A stretch of 54,689 nt of DNA from NCBI GenBank assembly GCA_016933275.1, contig JAFGBI010000147.1, forward strand, positions 1 to 54,689, given 5' to 3'. Position 1 is the first letter of the stretch, and each line of letters begins with the position of its first letter. Shown in pieces: positions 45,898 to 54,069 of this stretch. Position numbers and translations under genes: made by a program. This DNA is from Polyangiaceae bacterium. Its GTDB lineage: Bacteria; Myxococcota_A; Polyangia; Polyangiales; Polyangiaceae. A model generated the notes under the pieces. It ran no database searches, was not told where the DNA came from, and worked only from the letters and a program-made list of their open reading frames with translations.

Positions 45898-46612
45898 CTA
45901 CCGCGTCAGCAGGAACCACACGAGCGAGAGGACGAACACCGCCGTGGCTCCGAGTATGGCGCAAGGCACCGGGGCGGCGGCGGGGGGCAGGCTCGACCCG
46001 GCTCGTTCCGCAGCCCTGCGTTCATCGATAGGCCACGGTGACCTCGAGCGAGCCCCGGATCGGCATCACCAGGCTCGCCACGCTGCCCGCTCGGGCATAG
46101 GTCATCACCTCCCCGGCGACCACCCTTCCCGCTTGACAACGGTGCGATCCTGCACGGCCTCGCCACGAGAGCTCACTCGAAGCCATTCGCGCAGGAACTT
46201 GGTCTCGCATTTGAGCGGCGTCGAATGCCGGACATCGATCGCCTTGGTGACGGCGTTCCACTCGGTGGTGGTGGGTGGGGCTCGACCGCTACCCGATGCC
46301 GACGTAGAGCCCCTCGGGCCCGGGCGCAGCAGTTGGAGCGACCCCGGACTCCGCTGCCGGGGATGTCGCCACCGGGGCCGCCGCGGAGAGGGGAACCGGT
46401 GGTGGGGTTGCCGGCCCGTTCGTTGCCTGACGGATGGCTCCAACCTTCGCGGCCTCCAGACAGATGTCCGACTCGCACAGAAAGCCGTTCCTGCAATCGG
46501 CATCGCTCTTGCGTTTCGAGCCTGCGCCGCCGGCATCACCCTGTTTGCAGGCGAGGAGTACCAGGACGACGACCCCCGTCGAGGCCACCGTTCCTCGGCA
46601 TTTTCCTGACAT
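45898..46612 (-). pseudogene. Frameshifted lipoprotein gene of a myxobacterial family
   Basis: Four stretches on the minus strand read as one protein only if the frame changes. 46612-46289 gives a lipoprotein start (STGVVVLVLLAC) with a Cys-rich segment (DADCRNGFLCESDICLEA) and a Pro/Ala linker, ending in a stop after GLYVGIG. From there to about 46105 another frame continues with TTTEWNAVTKAIDV and LKCETKFLREWLRVSSRGEA, close to the conserved core CETKxxREWLRVSC of related proteins. About 46105-46022 continues in a third frame (GEVMTYARAGSVASLVMPIR, ending VTVAYR). The final 120 bases in a fourth frame encode a hydrophobic helix (AILGATAVFVLSLVWFLLTR) with stop TAG at 45898. Either the gene is decayed or the sequence has several single-base errors. 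Confidence 0.7.
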
Positions 46613-47152
46613 CAGCAGGGCATGATAGGCCCGCGTCCTCTCGTGCTGCAACCGACCGTGCCCGGGCACATGGAAGCCCGATCCTGCGTGGTCGCGATGC
46701 CACTTGACGGACGGCGTCGATGCCCCCTGGCGCGAGGCCGATGCCACCGTCTCGTCGGTCGGCGCCGACGCCCTCCCCTCAGGAATGTCCGATTGGGCAG
46801 CGCCCCGAACCCGTCCTGACGTGATCCGTCTCGAACCACCGCCAACCATCGGCCCTCAGGGTCCGGTCGCTGCACCACTCCGGTTCGGTCGGCAGGACCA
46901 TGCCAGCATCCGCAGCACCGGTGGGCCATCCACGGCGGACCGAACGGAAAAACCCAGGATATGCGCCCCCAGGGGGCCAGCCGTCTTCAGACAGATCGAA
47001 GAGCGAAACGACCGGCCAATCCGCCGCGCTCACCGGACCCCTGCTCGAACGACGCGTTCCGGACCGCAGCCCGAGCGCAGCCAGGGCGGAACCGGCCCGG
47101 CACAGGCTCCTGTAGCCCGCAGACCTACCGCCCGGATAGGCTGCCCGATGTT
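46613..47152. other. Intergenic region upstream of the sigma-factor locus
   Basis: About 540 bases between divergent genes. Long open frames exist on the plus strand but show no protein character (Arg/Pro/Ser-rich, no family likeness). No promoter was assigned. Confidence 0.4.
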
Positions 47153-48091
47153 GTGCTGGGATTGTCCCGGATCGGGATTGGGATCGCCTTCGCGATGGTC
47201 ATGGTGTCCCTCCCGGCTCAAGCTGGGGAGCGATACTCGCTCGATCATTCGGCACCGCCGGGCTGTCCTTCGGCCGAGGAGCTCCGGCTTCGGGTGCTGG
47301 CGCGGGAGCGATCGCCCACGGTGACGACCCGCTCGACCGCTCCCCCGGCGTCGGTTCGGGTGAGGATCGTGAGCTCTTCCAACGGTCCTCGAGGTTGGGT
47401 CGAAGTCGAGGCCGCTGGGTACCGCGTCGTTCGGAAGGTCGAGGGTTCGAACTGCGATGAGGTCACCTCCGCGATCGCGGTGATCATCGGGATCGCGCTC
47501 GACCGCCGCGCAACTCCCCCGGCGATCCCCGCCGCGATCCCCGCACCGTTGACGTTGGTGGCACGACGCCATTTCGTATTGGGGGGCGGGATCATGATGC
47601 ACGATGCCCCTGCGCCAGACCCGATCGCCGGCCCTCTGGCGGTCCTCGGCTTCCAGAGGCTCGACGGGCTGGCGCCAACAGCCAGTCTCTCCTTGGGACA
47701 TGCGCGGAGCGGATGGATCCCCACGGAGGGAGGACAGGTGCGGTTCTGGTTCACGAACGCGTCGCTCGCTGCCTGCCCATGGCGCTGGGTGCCGCACGCG
47801 GCGACCGCGTTGGGACCGTGCTTGCGCGTCGATGTTGGTACGCTGCGAGGTCGCGGCAAGGACACCTCGCACGACCGGGGTTCGACGGGTCCCTGGCTCG
47901 CTCCTGGGGGATCGTTCGATTGGATGCTGAGGATCGAGCACCTCGCGCTCGGCGCCTCGGCAGGAGCAAGCCTCCCCCTCATCCGCGACCGGTTTGGGTT
48001 CGAGCCGCTCGTCCGCGAGCACCCCGCCCACAAGCCGCCATCGACCGACGTGCGGGCCGAAGTTTGGGCAGCGCTGTCGATTGGGAAATAA
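47153..48091 (+). CDS. Exported protein of unknown function upstream of an ECF sigma factor
   Basis: A 312-residue protein with a signal peptide (IGIGIAFAMVMVSLPAQAGE). Just after it comes a small module of a kind often seen beside ECF sigma genes in myxobacteria: CPSAEELRLRVLAR, VRVRIVSSSNGPRGWVEV, RKVEGSNCDEVTSAIAVIIG with two Cys that may pair. The remainder is Gly/Ala-rich with beta-strand alternation and could be a small barrel or periplasmic sandwich, with two further Cys. The start is uncertain: the GTG at 47153 places the signal peptide at the N-terminus; the frame is open up to 46961. It ends 18 bases before the sigma gene and is probably cotranscribed. Confidence 0.65.
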   Translation: MLGLSRIGIGIAFAMVMVSLPAQAGERYSLDHSAPPGCPSAEELRLRVLARERSPTVTTRSTAPPASVRVRIVSSSNGPRGWVEVEAAGYRVVRKVEGSNCDEVTSAIAVIIGIALDRRATPPAIPAAIPAPLTLVARRHFVLGGGIMMHDAPAPDPIAGPLAVLGFQRLDGLAPTASLSLGHARSGWIPTEGGQVRFWFTNASLAACPWRWVPHAATALGPCLRVDVGTLRGRGKDTSHDRGSTGPWLAPGGSFDWMLRIEHLALGASAGASLPLIRDRFGFEPLVREHPAHKPPSTDVRAEVWAALSIGK

Positions 48092-48109
48092 TCGCATCGG
48101 GGAATCGAC
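48076..48109 (+). promoter_or_regulatory. Inverted repeat abutting the sigma-factor start codon
   Basis: GTCGATT (48076-48082) and AATCGAC (48103-48109) are perfect complements 20 bases apart. The second arm ends at the base before the ATG, and the spacer holds the GGGGA that would serve as ribosome site. It may be a regulatory site or an mRNA stem that limits translation of the sigma factor. Confidence 0.4.
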
Positions 48110-48823
48110 ATGGTTAGCCGAGTGGGGCCCCATCCGCCGAGTACCGAACGGGTTGATTGCGACCCAGATGCGGAGCGGCCGTGCTCCATGGTCATCCCCA
48201 AAGGGACTCGCCGACAGGAGACCGACGAGCGCGAGGCGTCCGACGACCGAAGTGGTGCGGCGACCCATCCGCCCTTCCCACACCGCCACCCGAAGGAGAT
48301 CCAGGAACTCCTGCCTCGCCATTTCGAGAGGGTGTGGCGCACGGCCCACCGCTTCGGGTTCGACGCGCGTGAGGCAGAAGAGGCCGCCCAACAGGCCTTC
48401 ACCGTCCTGGCGAGCCGCATCCGCGAGATCGCGCCCGGACGCGAGGTGCCGTTCCTCGTCGGGGTCGTTGCCCACCTCGCGGCGAATGCGCACCGCCGGC
48501 GCTACCGGCAGCGCGAAATCCTGGCAGAGGAGTTCATCGCCCAGTGCCACGACCCCGATGCCAACCCGGAGGAGCTCGTGGCGCGTCGCCACGCGCGGGT
48601 GCAGCTCGAGGGGATCCTCAATCGCCTGCCGCAGTCCCACCGCGAAGTGTTCGTCCTATTCGAGCTCGAGGAGATGCCGATGCAGGAGATCGCCGCAGCG
48701 CTTTCGATGCCGGTCGGAACGGTGGCCACCCGGCTCCGTCGAGGCCGGGTATTGTTCCAACGCGAGGTGAATCGGCTGCGGAGTCGACAGGCCACGGTGG
48801 ACCGAATGTGGGGTGGGGAATGA
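48110..48823 (+). CDS. ECF-type RNA polymerase sigma factor
   Basis: A 237-residue sigma-70 family protein. Region 2: LLPRHFERVWRTAHRFGFDA, EAEEAAQQAFTVLASRI and a shortened 2.4 (FLVGVVAHLAANAHRRRYRQ). Region 4: LEGILNRLPQSHREVFVLFE and LEEMPMQEIAAALSMPVGTVATRLRRGR. The 60-residue N-terminal extension is polar and probably disordered; an internal ATG at 48188 is an alternative start. Its stop overlaps the next gene by ATGA, the usual place of an anti-sigma factor. It may direct the secreted-protein genes downstream, but no shared promoter motif was identified. Confidence 0.9.
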   Translation: MVSRVGPHPPSTERVDCDPDAERPCSMVIPKGTRRQETDEREASDDRSGAATHPPFPHRHPKEIQELLPRHFERVWRTAHRFGFDAREAEEAAQQAFTVLASRIREIAPGREVPFLVGVVAHLAANAHRRRYRQREILAEEFIAQCHDPDANPEELVARRHARVQLEGILNRLPQSHREVFVLFELEEMPMQEIAAALSMPVGTVATRLRRGRVLFQREVNRLRSRQATVDRMWGGE

Positions 48824-49668
48824 CCGTCCGTCGACTGCTTCAGGAGTCCGCAGATCCGATGATGGTCGAGCTGCTCCGCTCCGCCGAGGGCGACACCATG
48901 CCGAAAGGGGCGATCGAACGGGCGTTGGTCGCGGTCGCAGCGGGCACCGCCGTCGGCGCGGGGGCGGCAGTCCTCGCCACCTCCAGCCCGCAGGGCCTCG
49001 GCTGGTCGTTGGTCCTGAAGAACCTGGCCGTCAGCATGGCGCTTGGCGTAGGCGTCTCGGCGGGTGGGGTGGCACTCGTCACCAGCCTCGGTCCCACCAA
49101 CCAGCCGACGATGAGCCCCTCGACCACCCCCGGACCCCGCTTGGCGCCTGGGTCGAGAACGGCAGGGGCCTCACCCGTGGCTTCGGCCAAACCGGAACTG
49201 CCGGTGGTCGAGATGTTGGAGACAACGGTTCCAGACCCCGCGCGGTCGGCCCCCGCCACCAACCGCGCCCGACCGTCGGAGGCCGCCGAGAGGATGGCGG
49301 AGCCCTCCCGACCCGTGGTGGTGGTCAGCGACTCGGCTCCCGCCCCTGACCATCCGTCACCCGCCCCCGCGGACTCTCGCGTGATCGGTGCCGCCTCGTC
49401 CCTGGCGCTCGAGGTGGCCCGAATCGACGCCGCCCGCCGGGCCGTGCAGAGTGGAGACCCGACCCTGGCGCTGGTGGAGATCGAGCAGTACGACCGAGAA
49501 ATCTCGAGAAAGACCCTCGGCGTCGAGGCGGCGCTCCTCCGCATCGACGCTCTCGTTGCACTGGGACGCCAGGCCGAGGCCGCCGCGATCGCCCGCCGCC
49601 TCCTCTCTGCCGGGCTAGCCGGCCAGCACACGGAACGTCTTCGCCTGTTGATTCTGGAAAATCGATAA
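48820..49668 (+). CDS. Sigma-factor partner: membrane protein with C-terminal helical repeat
   Basis: A 282-residue protein coupled to the sigma factor gene by ATGA. The N-terminal 30 residues (RRLLQESADPMMVELLRSAE) could contact the sigma factor. Two hydrophobic stretches follow (IERALVAVAAGTAVGAGAAV; LKNLAVSMALGVGVSAGGVA), then a Pro/Ser/Ala-rich linker and a C-terminal TPR-like helical segment (LALEVARIDAARRAVQSGD, LALVEIEQYD, LLRIDALVALGRQAEAAAIA, RRLLSAGL). This architecture is common for ECF-linked proteins of myxobacteria and probably makes it a membrane anti-sigma or modulator. It lacks a zinc-binding HxxxCxxC motif. Confidence 0.8.
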   Translation: MTVRRLLQESADPMMVELLRSAEGDTMPKGAIERALVAVAAGTAVGAGAAVLATSSPQGLGWSLVLKNLAVSMALGVGVSAGGVALVTSLGPTNQPTMSPSTTPGPRLAPGSRTAGASPVASAKPELPVVEMLETTVPDPARSAPATNRARPSEAAERMAEPSRPVVVVSDSAPAPDHPSPAPADSRVIGAASSLALEVARIDAARRAVQSGDPTLALVEIEQYDREISRKTLGVEAALLRIDALVALGRQAEAAAIARRLLSAGLAGQHTERLRLLILENR

Positions 49669-49720
49669 ATAAAGGCGACCGAGTCGAGACATTCCCAGGC
49701 TCGTGTGGAGAGGAGCCGCC

Positions 49721-51382
49721 ATGGGAACCGATCGAACGAGAGTCGAAGGCGCGAGGCGGGTCCTTGGTGCGGGATTCGTGCTGTCCCTCCTGGCTGGCTG
49801 CTTCTCGACCGATCGTATCCTCGGTGAAGTCAGCGGCTGGAAGGCGATCAACGCGACGGGCGGCGTGGCGGGTGCACCGACGGGCGCCGGCGGGACCACG
49901 AGCGCTGTCTCGGGCGGGGCCGCAGGAACCTCCGTGGTCCAAGCCGGAGGCGACGGAGGGGCAGACCTGGACTTCCGATTCCTGAACGCCGCCGTCTGGG
50001 TGAGCGATCTCGGAGAAATCTACGTAGCTGGGTACGTTGCCGAAGGTCCGAGTGATCGTCAGGGATTCGTCGCACGAGCCACGCCGAGCGGCCGGCAGCA
50101 CGAATACTGGTCGGACAGGAACCATGAGCTCCGGGCCGTGGTGGGTTGCGGGGACGGAGGCCTGATTGCCATTGGTGACGCCGCTGCGATCCGCGATCCG
50201 AGCTGGTCGCTCGTCTCCGTGCCCGGGGCCAATCTGCACGCCCTGACCGCCCGAGACTGCGACTCCTTCGTGGCCGTGGGCGACGACGGAGTCGCCCTCG
50301 CCCGCTCGGGCAGCGACTGGGAGTCGCTCGACACCGGCACCACCGTCCAGCTCCGCGCGGTCGCAGCCTTGCCCGACGGCGAGCTGGTGGCGGTGGGCCG
50401 CGAGGGCACGATCCTCCGCTTCGATGGCGTCGAGTGGATCCCCGAGGCGAGTGGGACCGCCGAGGACCTGGATGGCCTCTGGGTCCCCTCGCAGGATCTC
50501 GTCTATGCGGTCGGCGGCAGCGCGATCACCACGGGGATCATCCTCGCCCGCGAGGCCGGGTCCTGGCACGTCGCACTCGACGGCGTCCCCTACAACCTGC
50601 AAGCGATCCACGGCGACGACCTCGGACGGACCATCGTCGTGGGCAGCGAGGGCCCGGAGTTTTCGCCGGGAATCGCGATGGCTCGAACCGATGGCGAGTG
50701 GAAACCACTCCCCGTCGACGTCCCTGCCACGCTCTGGGACGTGCGGGTTCCCCCGTTTTCCTACGCGGTCGCGGTGGGGCCGGCGGATACGTACGTTCGC
50801 TTCGCTCCGCGAACCGGCGGCGGGGTGGACCAGCTCCCGCAGGAGCTCGCGACCTGTGCCCCGACCGAGGTGGGGGTCCTCGCCTACCCACAGCTCGCCG
50901 AGCCAAGCCCCGTTCTGGGCTCTCCAGCCTGCGTGGACACCACCGCTGCCCTGATCGTGGCCTGCGTCACCCCCGACCTGGCGGGATCGTTCGTAGGACC
51001 GGCGCGTTGCGTTCGCCACATGGCCTCGGGGATCCCGTACTTCACTCGAGCGCCCATCGAGCTCCTGGACGGCGCGAGCTGGGAGCCCTGCGCGCTCTCA
51101 GCCCCCGACCCCTGTCAGTCGCTACGCTGCGCCGAGCCGCCACCGCGTCATCTCTGCAGCCCGAGTGCCTTCTGCGCAAAGGCCGGCTGCGACGAGGGCG
51201 GGCTCGACGCACTCGGCTGCGCAGGTGCGCCCTGCCTGGATGATGATGCCTGCGGCCCCGAAGAGCACTGCGGAGAGGTGATCCTTCCCGCGGCCGGGGC
51301 TTGCTTCGAGGACTACTTCGGCGACTGCAGCTGCGGCGCCGCAGGGGGGACGGTCGAGCGGAGGTGTATCAGTGATGGATAG
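49721..51382 (+). CDS. Lipoprotein with beta-propeller-like repeats
   Basis: A 553-residue lipoprotein: GFVLSLLAGC with Cys about residue 27, followed by a Gly/Ala/Thr linker (ATGGVAGAPTGAGGTTS). The middle 300 residues hold repeats of the form LRAVVGCGDGGLIAIGDAAAI, LHALTARDCDSFVAVGDDG, LRAVAALPDGELVAVGREGT, each about 40-45 residues, like the blades of Ycf48/BNR-type propellers. The C-terminal 150 residues are Cys-rich (CLDDDACGPEEHCGEVI and neighbours). Start ATG 49721 has GGAGAGGAG upstream. No enzymatic residues recognised. It overlaps the next gene by several bases. Confidence 0.8.
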   Translation: MGTDRTRVEGARRVLGAGFVLSLLAGCFSTDRILGEVSGWKAINATGGVAGAPTGAGGTTSAVSGGAAGTSVVQAGGDGGADLDFRFLNAAVWVSDLGEIYVAGYVAEGPSDRQGFVARATPSGRQHEYWSDRNHELRAVVGCGDGGLIAIGDAAAIRDPSWSLVSVPGANLHALTARDCDSFVAVGDDGVALARSGSDWESLDTGTTVQLRAVAALPDGELVAVGREGTILRFDGVEWIPEASGTAEDLDGLWVPSQDLVYAVGGSAITTGIILAREAGSWHVALDGVPYNLQAIHGDDLGRTIVVGSEGPEFSPGIAMARTDGEWKPLPVDVPATLWDVRVPPFSYAVAVGPADTYVRFAPRTGGGVDQLPQELATCAPTEVGVLAYPQLAEPSPVLGSPACVDTTAALIVACVTPDLAGSFVGPARCVRHMASGIPYFTRAPIELLDGASWEPCALSAPDPCQSLRCAEPPPRHLCSPSAFCAKAGCDEGGLDALGCAGAPCLDDDACGPEEHCGEVILPAAGACFEDYFGDCSCGAAGGTVERRCISDG

Positions 51383-52310
51383 ACGATCGAATCCCCCATT
51401 CCACGGTGCCCCCGGGGTCACACCACGGCCCCGGGCGGTGCCCCCCGAAACGGTCGCGTTTCGGAGCCCGCCCGGCGCCCTCCTCGCCCTCCTCACCCTC
51501 CTCGCCCTCGTCGCGCTCGCGGCCTGCGGCGAGGCTCCCGCCGGGGACGAACGACGCGTCAGCGAACTCGAAGCGGTCGCCCAACGGGCCGTGTCCAGCC
51601 GCAACTTCGGCGTTCACTGCGCGACGTCGAGCTACGAAGACAACTGGCGCACGACCATCGGCGAGGCGGGAACGATCTGCGATCGCTTCGCGGCGGAGGC
51701 CGCCGAAGAGGCGACCCAGGAGTTCTACTACAACCTCGTGAACAAGGAATTCTACTGGGAAACCGGCGGTGACGGCTACGACAACTCGATCGAAGACGTC
51801 GATCTCTTTTTCGCCGTGACTCACGGTTATGCCCAGACCTCGAGCGCCCAATGGGCGATGTGGAACAACAACGACTATGCGTCCTCGAGCTCGATGGTAC
51901 TCGGGGACGAGCTCCGAGGAACGAGCGCCTTCGTGACCTACTCTCCCCACGTCCTCACCCAGGACGCCAACACCTGGACCCGCTGGGACTCGGTCTTCGG
52001 TGGCGGCCTCCGCATCACCCTCGCATCGCACGGGACCGTCTACTGGGGCAGCGCGGAGCGGGATGTCGGCAAGGTCTTCGCCCAGTACCTGAACGCCGGG
52101 TACTCCTTCAAGACGTCCTGGGCGATGGGCTTCGATTCGATGGCCTACAACCACAACGACGTCGCGGTGATGGCCACCGGCACCAGCAGCTCCAATTGCA
52201 CGCAGCGACGGGACAATCTGTCTTGGGACAACTTCTCGTACTCCGCTTTCCCCCGTCTCGAGTCCGGCGACATCGGCACCTGGTGCGCGTATGTCTGGGA
52301 CAACATTTGA
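51375..52310 (+). CDS. DUF6345-type lipoprotein
   Basis: A 311-residue lipoprotein (LLALVALAAC gives the lipidated Cys). After a short linker the mature domain shows NFGVHCATSSYEDNW, DLFFAVTHGYAQTS, MVLGDELRGTSAFVTYSPHV and LRITLASHGTVYWG, the pattern of the DUF6345 family, which recalls a caspase/gingipain-like fold with a central His (THG) and, in many members, a Cys after the next strand (SYACST or similar). Here the position after VTYS reads PHV, so no Cys nucleophile is evident. The start overlaps the previous gene; GTG 51372 is an alternative. The gene after it may encode a partner. Confidence 0.75.
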   Translation: MDRRSNPPFHGAPGVTPRPRAVPPETVAFRSPPGALLALLTLLALVALAACGEAPAGDERRVSELEAVAQRAVSSRNFGVHCATSSYEDNWRTTIGEAGTICDRFAAEAAEEATQEFYYNLVNKEFYWETGGDGYDNSIEDVDLFFAVTHGYAQTSSAQWAMWNNNDYASSSSMVLGDELRGTSAFVTYSPHVLTQDANTWTRWDSVFGGGLRITLASHGTVYWGSAERDVGKVFAQYLNAGYSFKTSWAMGFDSMAYNHNDVAVMATGTSSSNCTQRRDNLSWDNFSYSAFPRLESGDIGTWCAYVWDNI

Positions 52311-52338
52311 CCCGCTCCAGTCCAAAGACTATCGACTC

Positions 52339-53388
52339 ATGCGACACTTGCTCCGTTTCTTCGCCTTCTCGATCGTCGCGCTCGGAACCCGGCCTCTCGC
52401 CGCCGAACCGACGCCGTTCCGCCAAAGGGTGGCGGAGACCTCTCTCCGGGTGGGCCTCGGCACCACGAAACGTCCCCTGCTCTCGCGCGCCGCGGGTGCC
52501 GGACGGGACGCGGTCGTCTCTCGGCTGCTCGACCGCTTCGCAGATCTGCCGGCACCCGTGACGACGAACGGCGTCACCAACGTCCGCTCCGAGAACGACC
52601 ATGTCCTCGTGCAGGGTCGCGACTGGCTCCTCGACGTCCGCGGCACGGGCGACTGGGTGCGCTTCTTCGACACCTCATACGTGGACGGACCCGAGAACAG
52701 TCCCCTGCCGACGGAAGCCAGACCGTCAACCTACGAGCTCGAGGCGACCGCCCGCGAGTTCATCGCTGCCCATATCCCCGATCTCGTGCCCCTGGGCCCT
52801 GGTGAGGATCTCCTGGCGTGGCAGACCTCCTACGGAGTCAGCGTGGTCGAAGAGGTCGGCGGGCCGCGTACCGAAGAGGTGACGGCCTGCCGAATCGTGT
52901 TCACCCGTACCATTGGCGGGCTTCCCGTCGTGGGTGACGGCTCCAAGGTGGTGGTGCACGTGGCAGCCAACGGGGTGCCATACGGGTTCTCCGTCGACTG
53001 GTCGTCGTTCGTCACCACGACGACCCAACAGGCGCCGGTCCCCCTCTCGAACCTCCGCGAACGGGGCGCCATGCTCACACTCGCGCACGGCAAGGCGGCC
53101 GTGTCCGACCGCGTCGAGGACCGATTCGAGTGCGGCTACTACGATCCCGGAGCGCTGGTGACGTCCGCACGGGTCGAGCTCGGCTGTCTTTCGTCCTACC
53201 GCTCGACCGAGGCGCCGCTCGCCGCCTTCGTGGATGCGATTCCCGCCGCCACCTCCGTGGTCGTGGTGAAGACCTGGCCCGAAACGATGGTGCTCGCCGC
53301 CGCGCTGGCGGCGACCTCAGCCGAGACGACATCGGAGACTGCCGCCGACGCGGCCGAGACGGTGCCACAGGCGACCGCCGAGTTCTGA
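52339..53388 (+). CDS. Exported protein of unknown function next to the DUF6345 lipoprotein
   Basis: A 349-residue protein with a signal peptide (LLRFFAFSIVALGTRPLAAE). The mature part has NVRSENDHVLVQGRDWLLDV, a helix EATAREFIAAHIPDLVPL, and a beta-rich segment VTACRIVFTRTIGGLPVVGD, GSKVVVHVAANGVPYGFSVD, which resembles the propeptide-type (PepSY/FTP-like) fold found before extracellular proteases. No protease domain follows. The C-terminus is a disordered Ala/Glu/Thr tail. The ATG at 52339 is chosen as it precedes the signal. Twenty-eight bases separate it from the DUF6345 gene. Confidence 0.75.
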   Translation: MRHLLRFFAFSIVALGTRPLAAEPTPFRQRVAETSLRVGLGTTKRPLLSRAAGAGRDAVVSRLLDRFADLPAPVTTNGVTNVRSENDHVLVQGRDWLLDVRGTGDWVRFFDTSYVDGPENSPLPTEARPSTYELEATAREFIAAHIPDLVPLGPGEDLLAWQTSYGVSVVEEVGGPRTEEVTACRIVFTRTIGGLPVVGDGSKVVVHVAANGVPYGFSVDWSSFVTTTTQQAPVPLSNLRERGAMLTLAHGKAAVSDRVEDRFECGYYDPGALVTSARVELGCLSSYRSTEAPLAAFVDAIPAATSVVVVKTWPETMVLAAALAATSAETTSETAADAAETVPQATAEF

Positions 53389-53424
53389 CGGGCAGGCGGT
53401 CTGATTCCTTGAGGGAGGGAGATC

Positions 53425-54033
53425 GTGGAAATCATACCGAGCACGCCGCTATTCCGGTCGAACATCGACGAAACCACCCGTCGAGCCATGCTCTACGAGC
53501 TCGCGCTCGACGTGTGCGTCGACGCCCGCTGCCCGAGCCCACTGCTCAACCGCCGTGGCCGGGCGTTGATCGTGGGCGTCCTCTACGAAGCGCTCGCGGA
53601 CTACGATGAGAGGTGGCTCGCAAACCAGATGGAGCAGTATGCCCTGGTCGGTCCCTGCTCCGTCGAGGCCGCCGAAGACGAAACCAGCAATGGTCGCATC
53701 GCTCGTTCTCTGGTCCCCGTGGTGGCGCGCGCCCTCGCCCAGCAACTCTTCAATCGGTACTACGCTCGGGGAGTCTGCCGGGTGGCCCTCGAGCGGGGAG
53801 ACCGCGTCGTGGAGGTCTGCCCCACCGGTCTGGGGTCAGCGACGGGGGACGAGCAGATGTCCGGAACCACCCTCCGTGCGGAGGCGCTGATCGAGGAGCT
53901 TCGAAGCGTCAACTCCGTGGACGATGCCCTCGGTCTCGCGCCGCACGGTGAGGAACGGTTCACCGTCTGCTTCGCTCGGCGCCCGCCGCGGGCGGCGACG
54001 CGCGTTGCGCGACGTGTCCAGAGCTCGAGCTGA
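53425..54033 (+). CDS. Unknown 202-residue protein
   Basis: GTG start at 53425 with a strong AGGGAGGGAG upstream. No signal peptide, no transmembrane helix. The protein is mixed helix/strand with a conserved-looking N-terminal part (RRAMLYELALDVCVDARC, LIVGVLYEALADYDERWLAN) and five Cys overall. No family was recognised. It follows the exported protein at 52339 by 36 bases on the same strand and may belong to the same transcript. Confidence 0.7.
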   Translation: MEIIPSTPLFRSNIDETTRRAMLYELALDVCVDARCPSPLLNRRGRALIVGVLYEALADYDERWLANQMEQYALVGPCSVEAAEDETSNGRIARSLVPVVARALAQQLFNRYYARGVCRVALERGDRVVEVCPTGLGSATGDEQMSGTTLRAEALIEELRSVNSVDDALGLAPHGEERFTVCFARRPPRAATRVARRVQSSS

Positions 54034-54069
54034 ACCCCCGGAGATCCACCGACGGCGGGGGGCAGCGCC

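Noticed and set aside
46704..47324. 206-codon plus-strand frame before the sigma locus
   Set aside because: Arg/Pro/Ser-rich without protein features, and it overlaps the signal peptide region of the better-supported gene at 47153.
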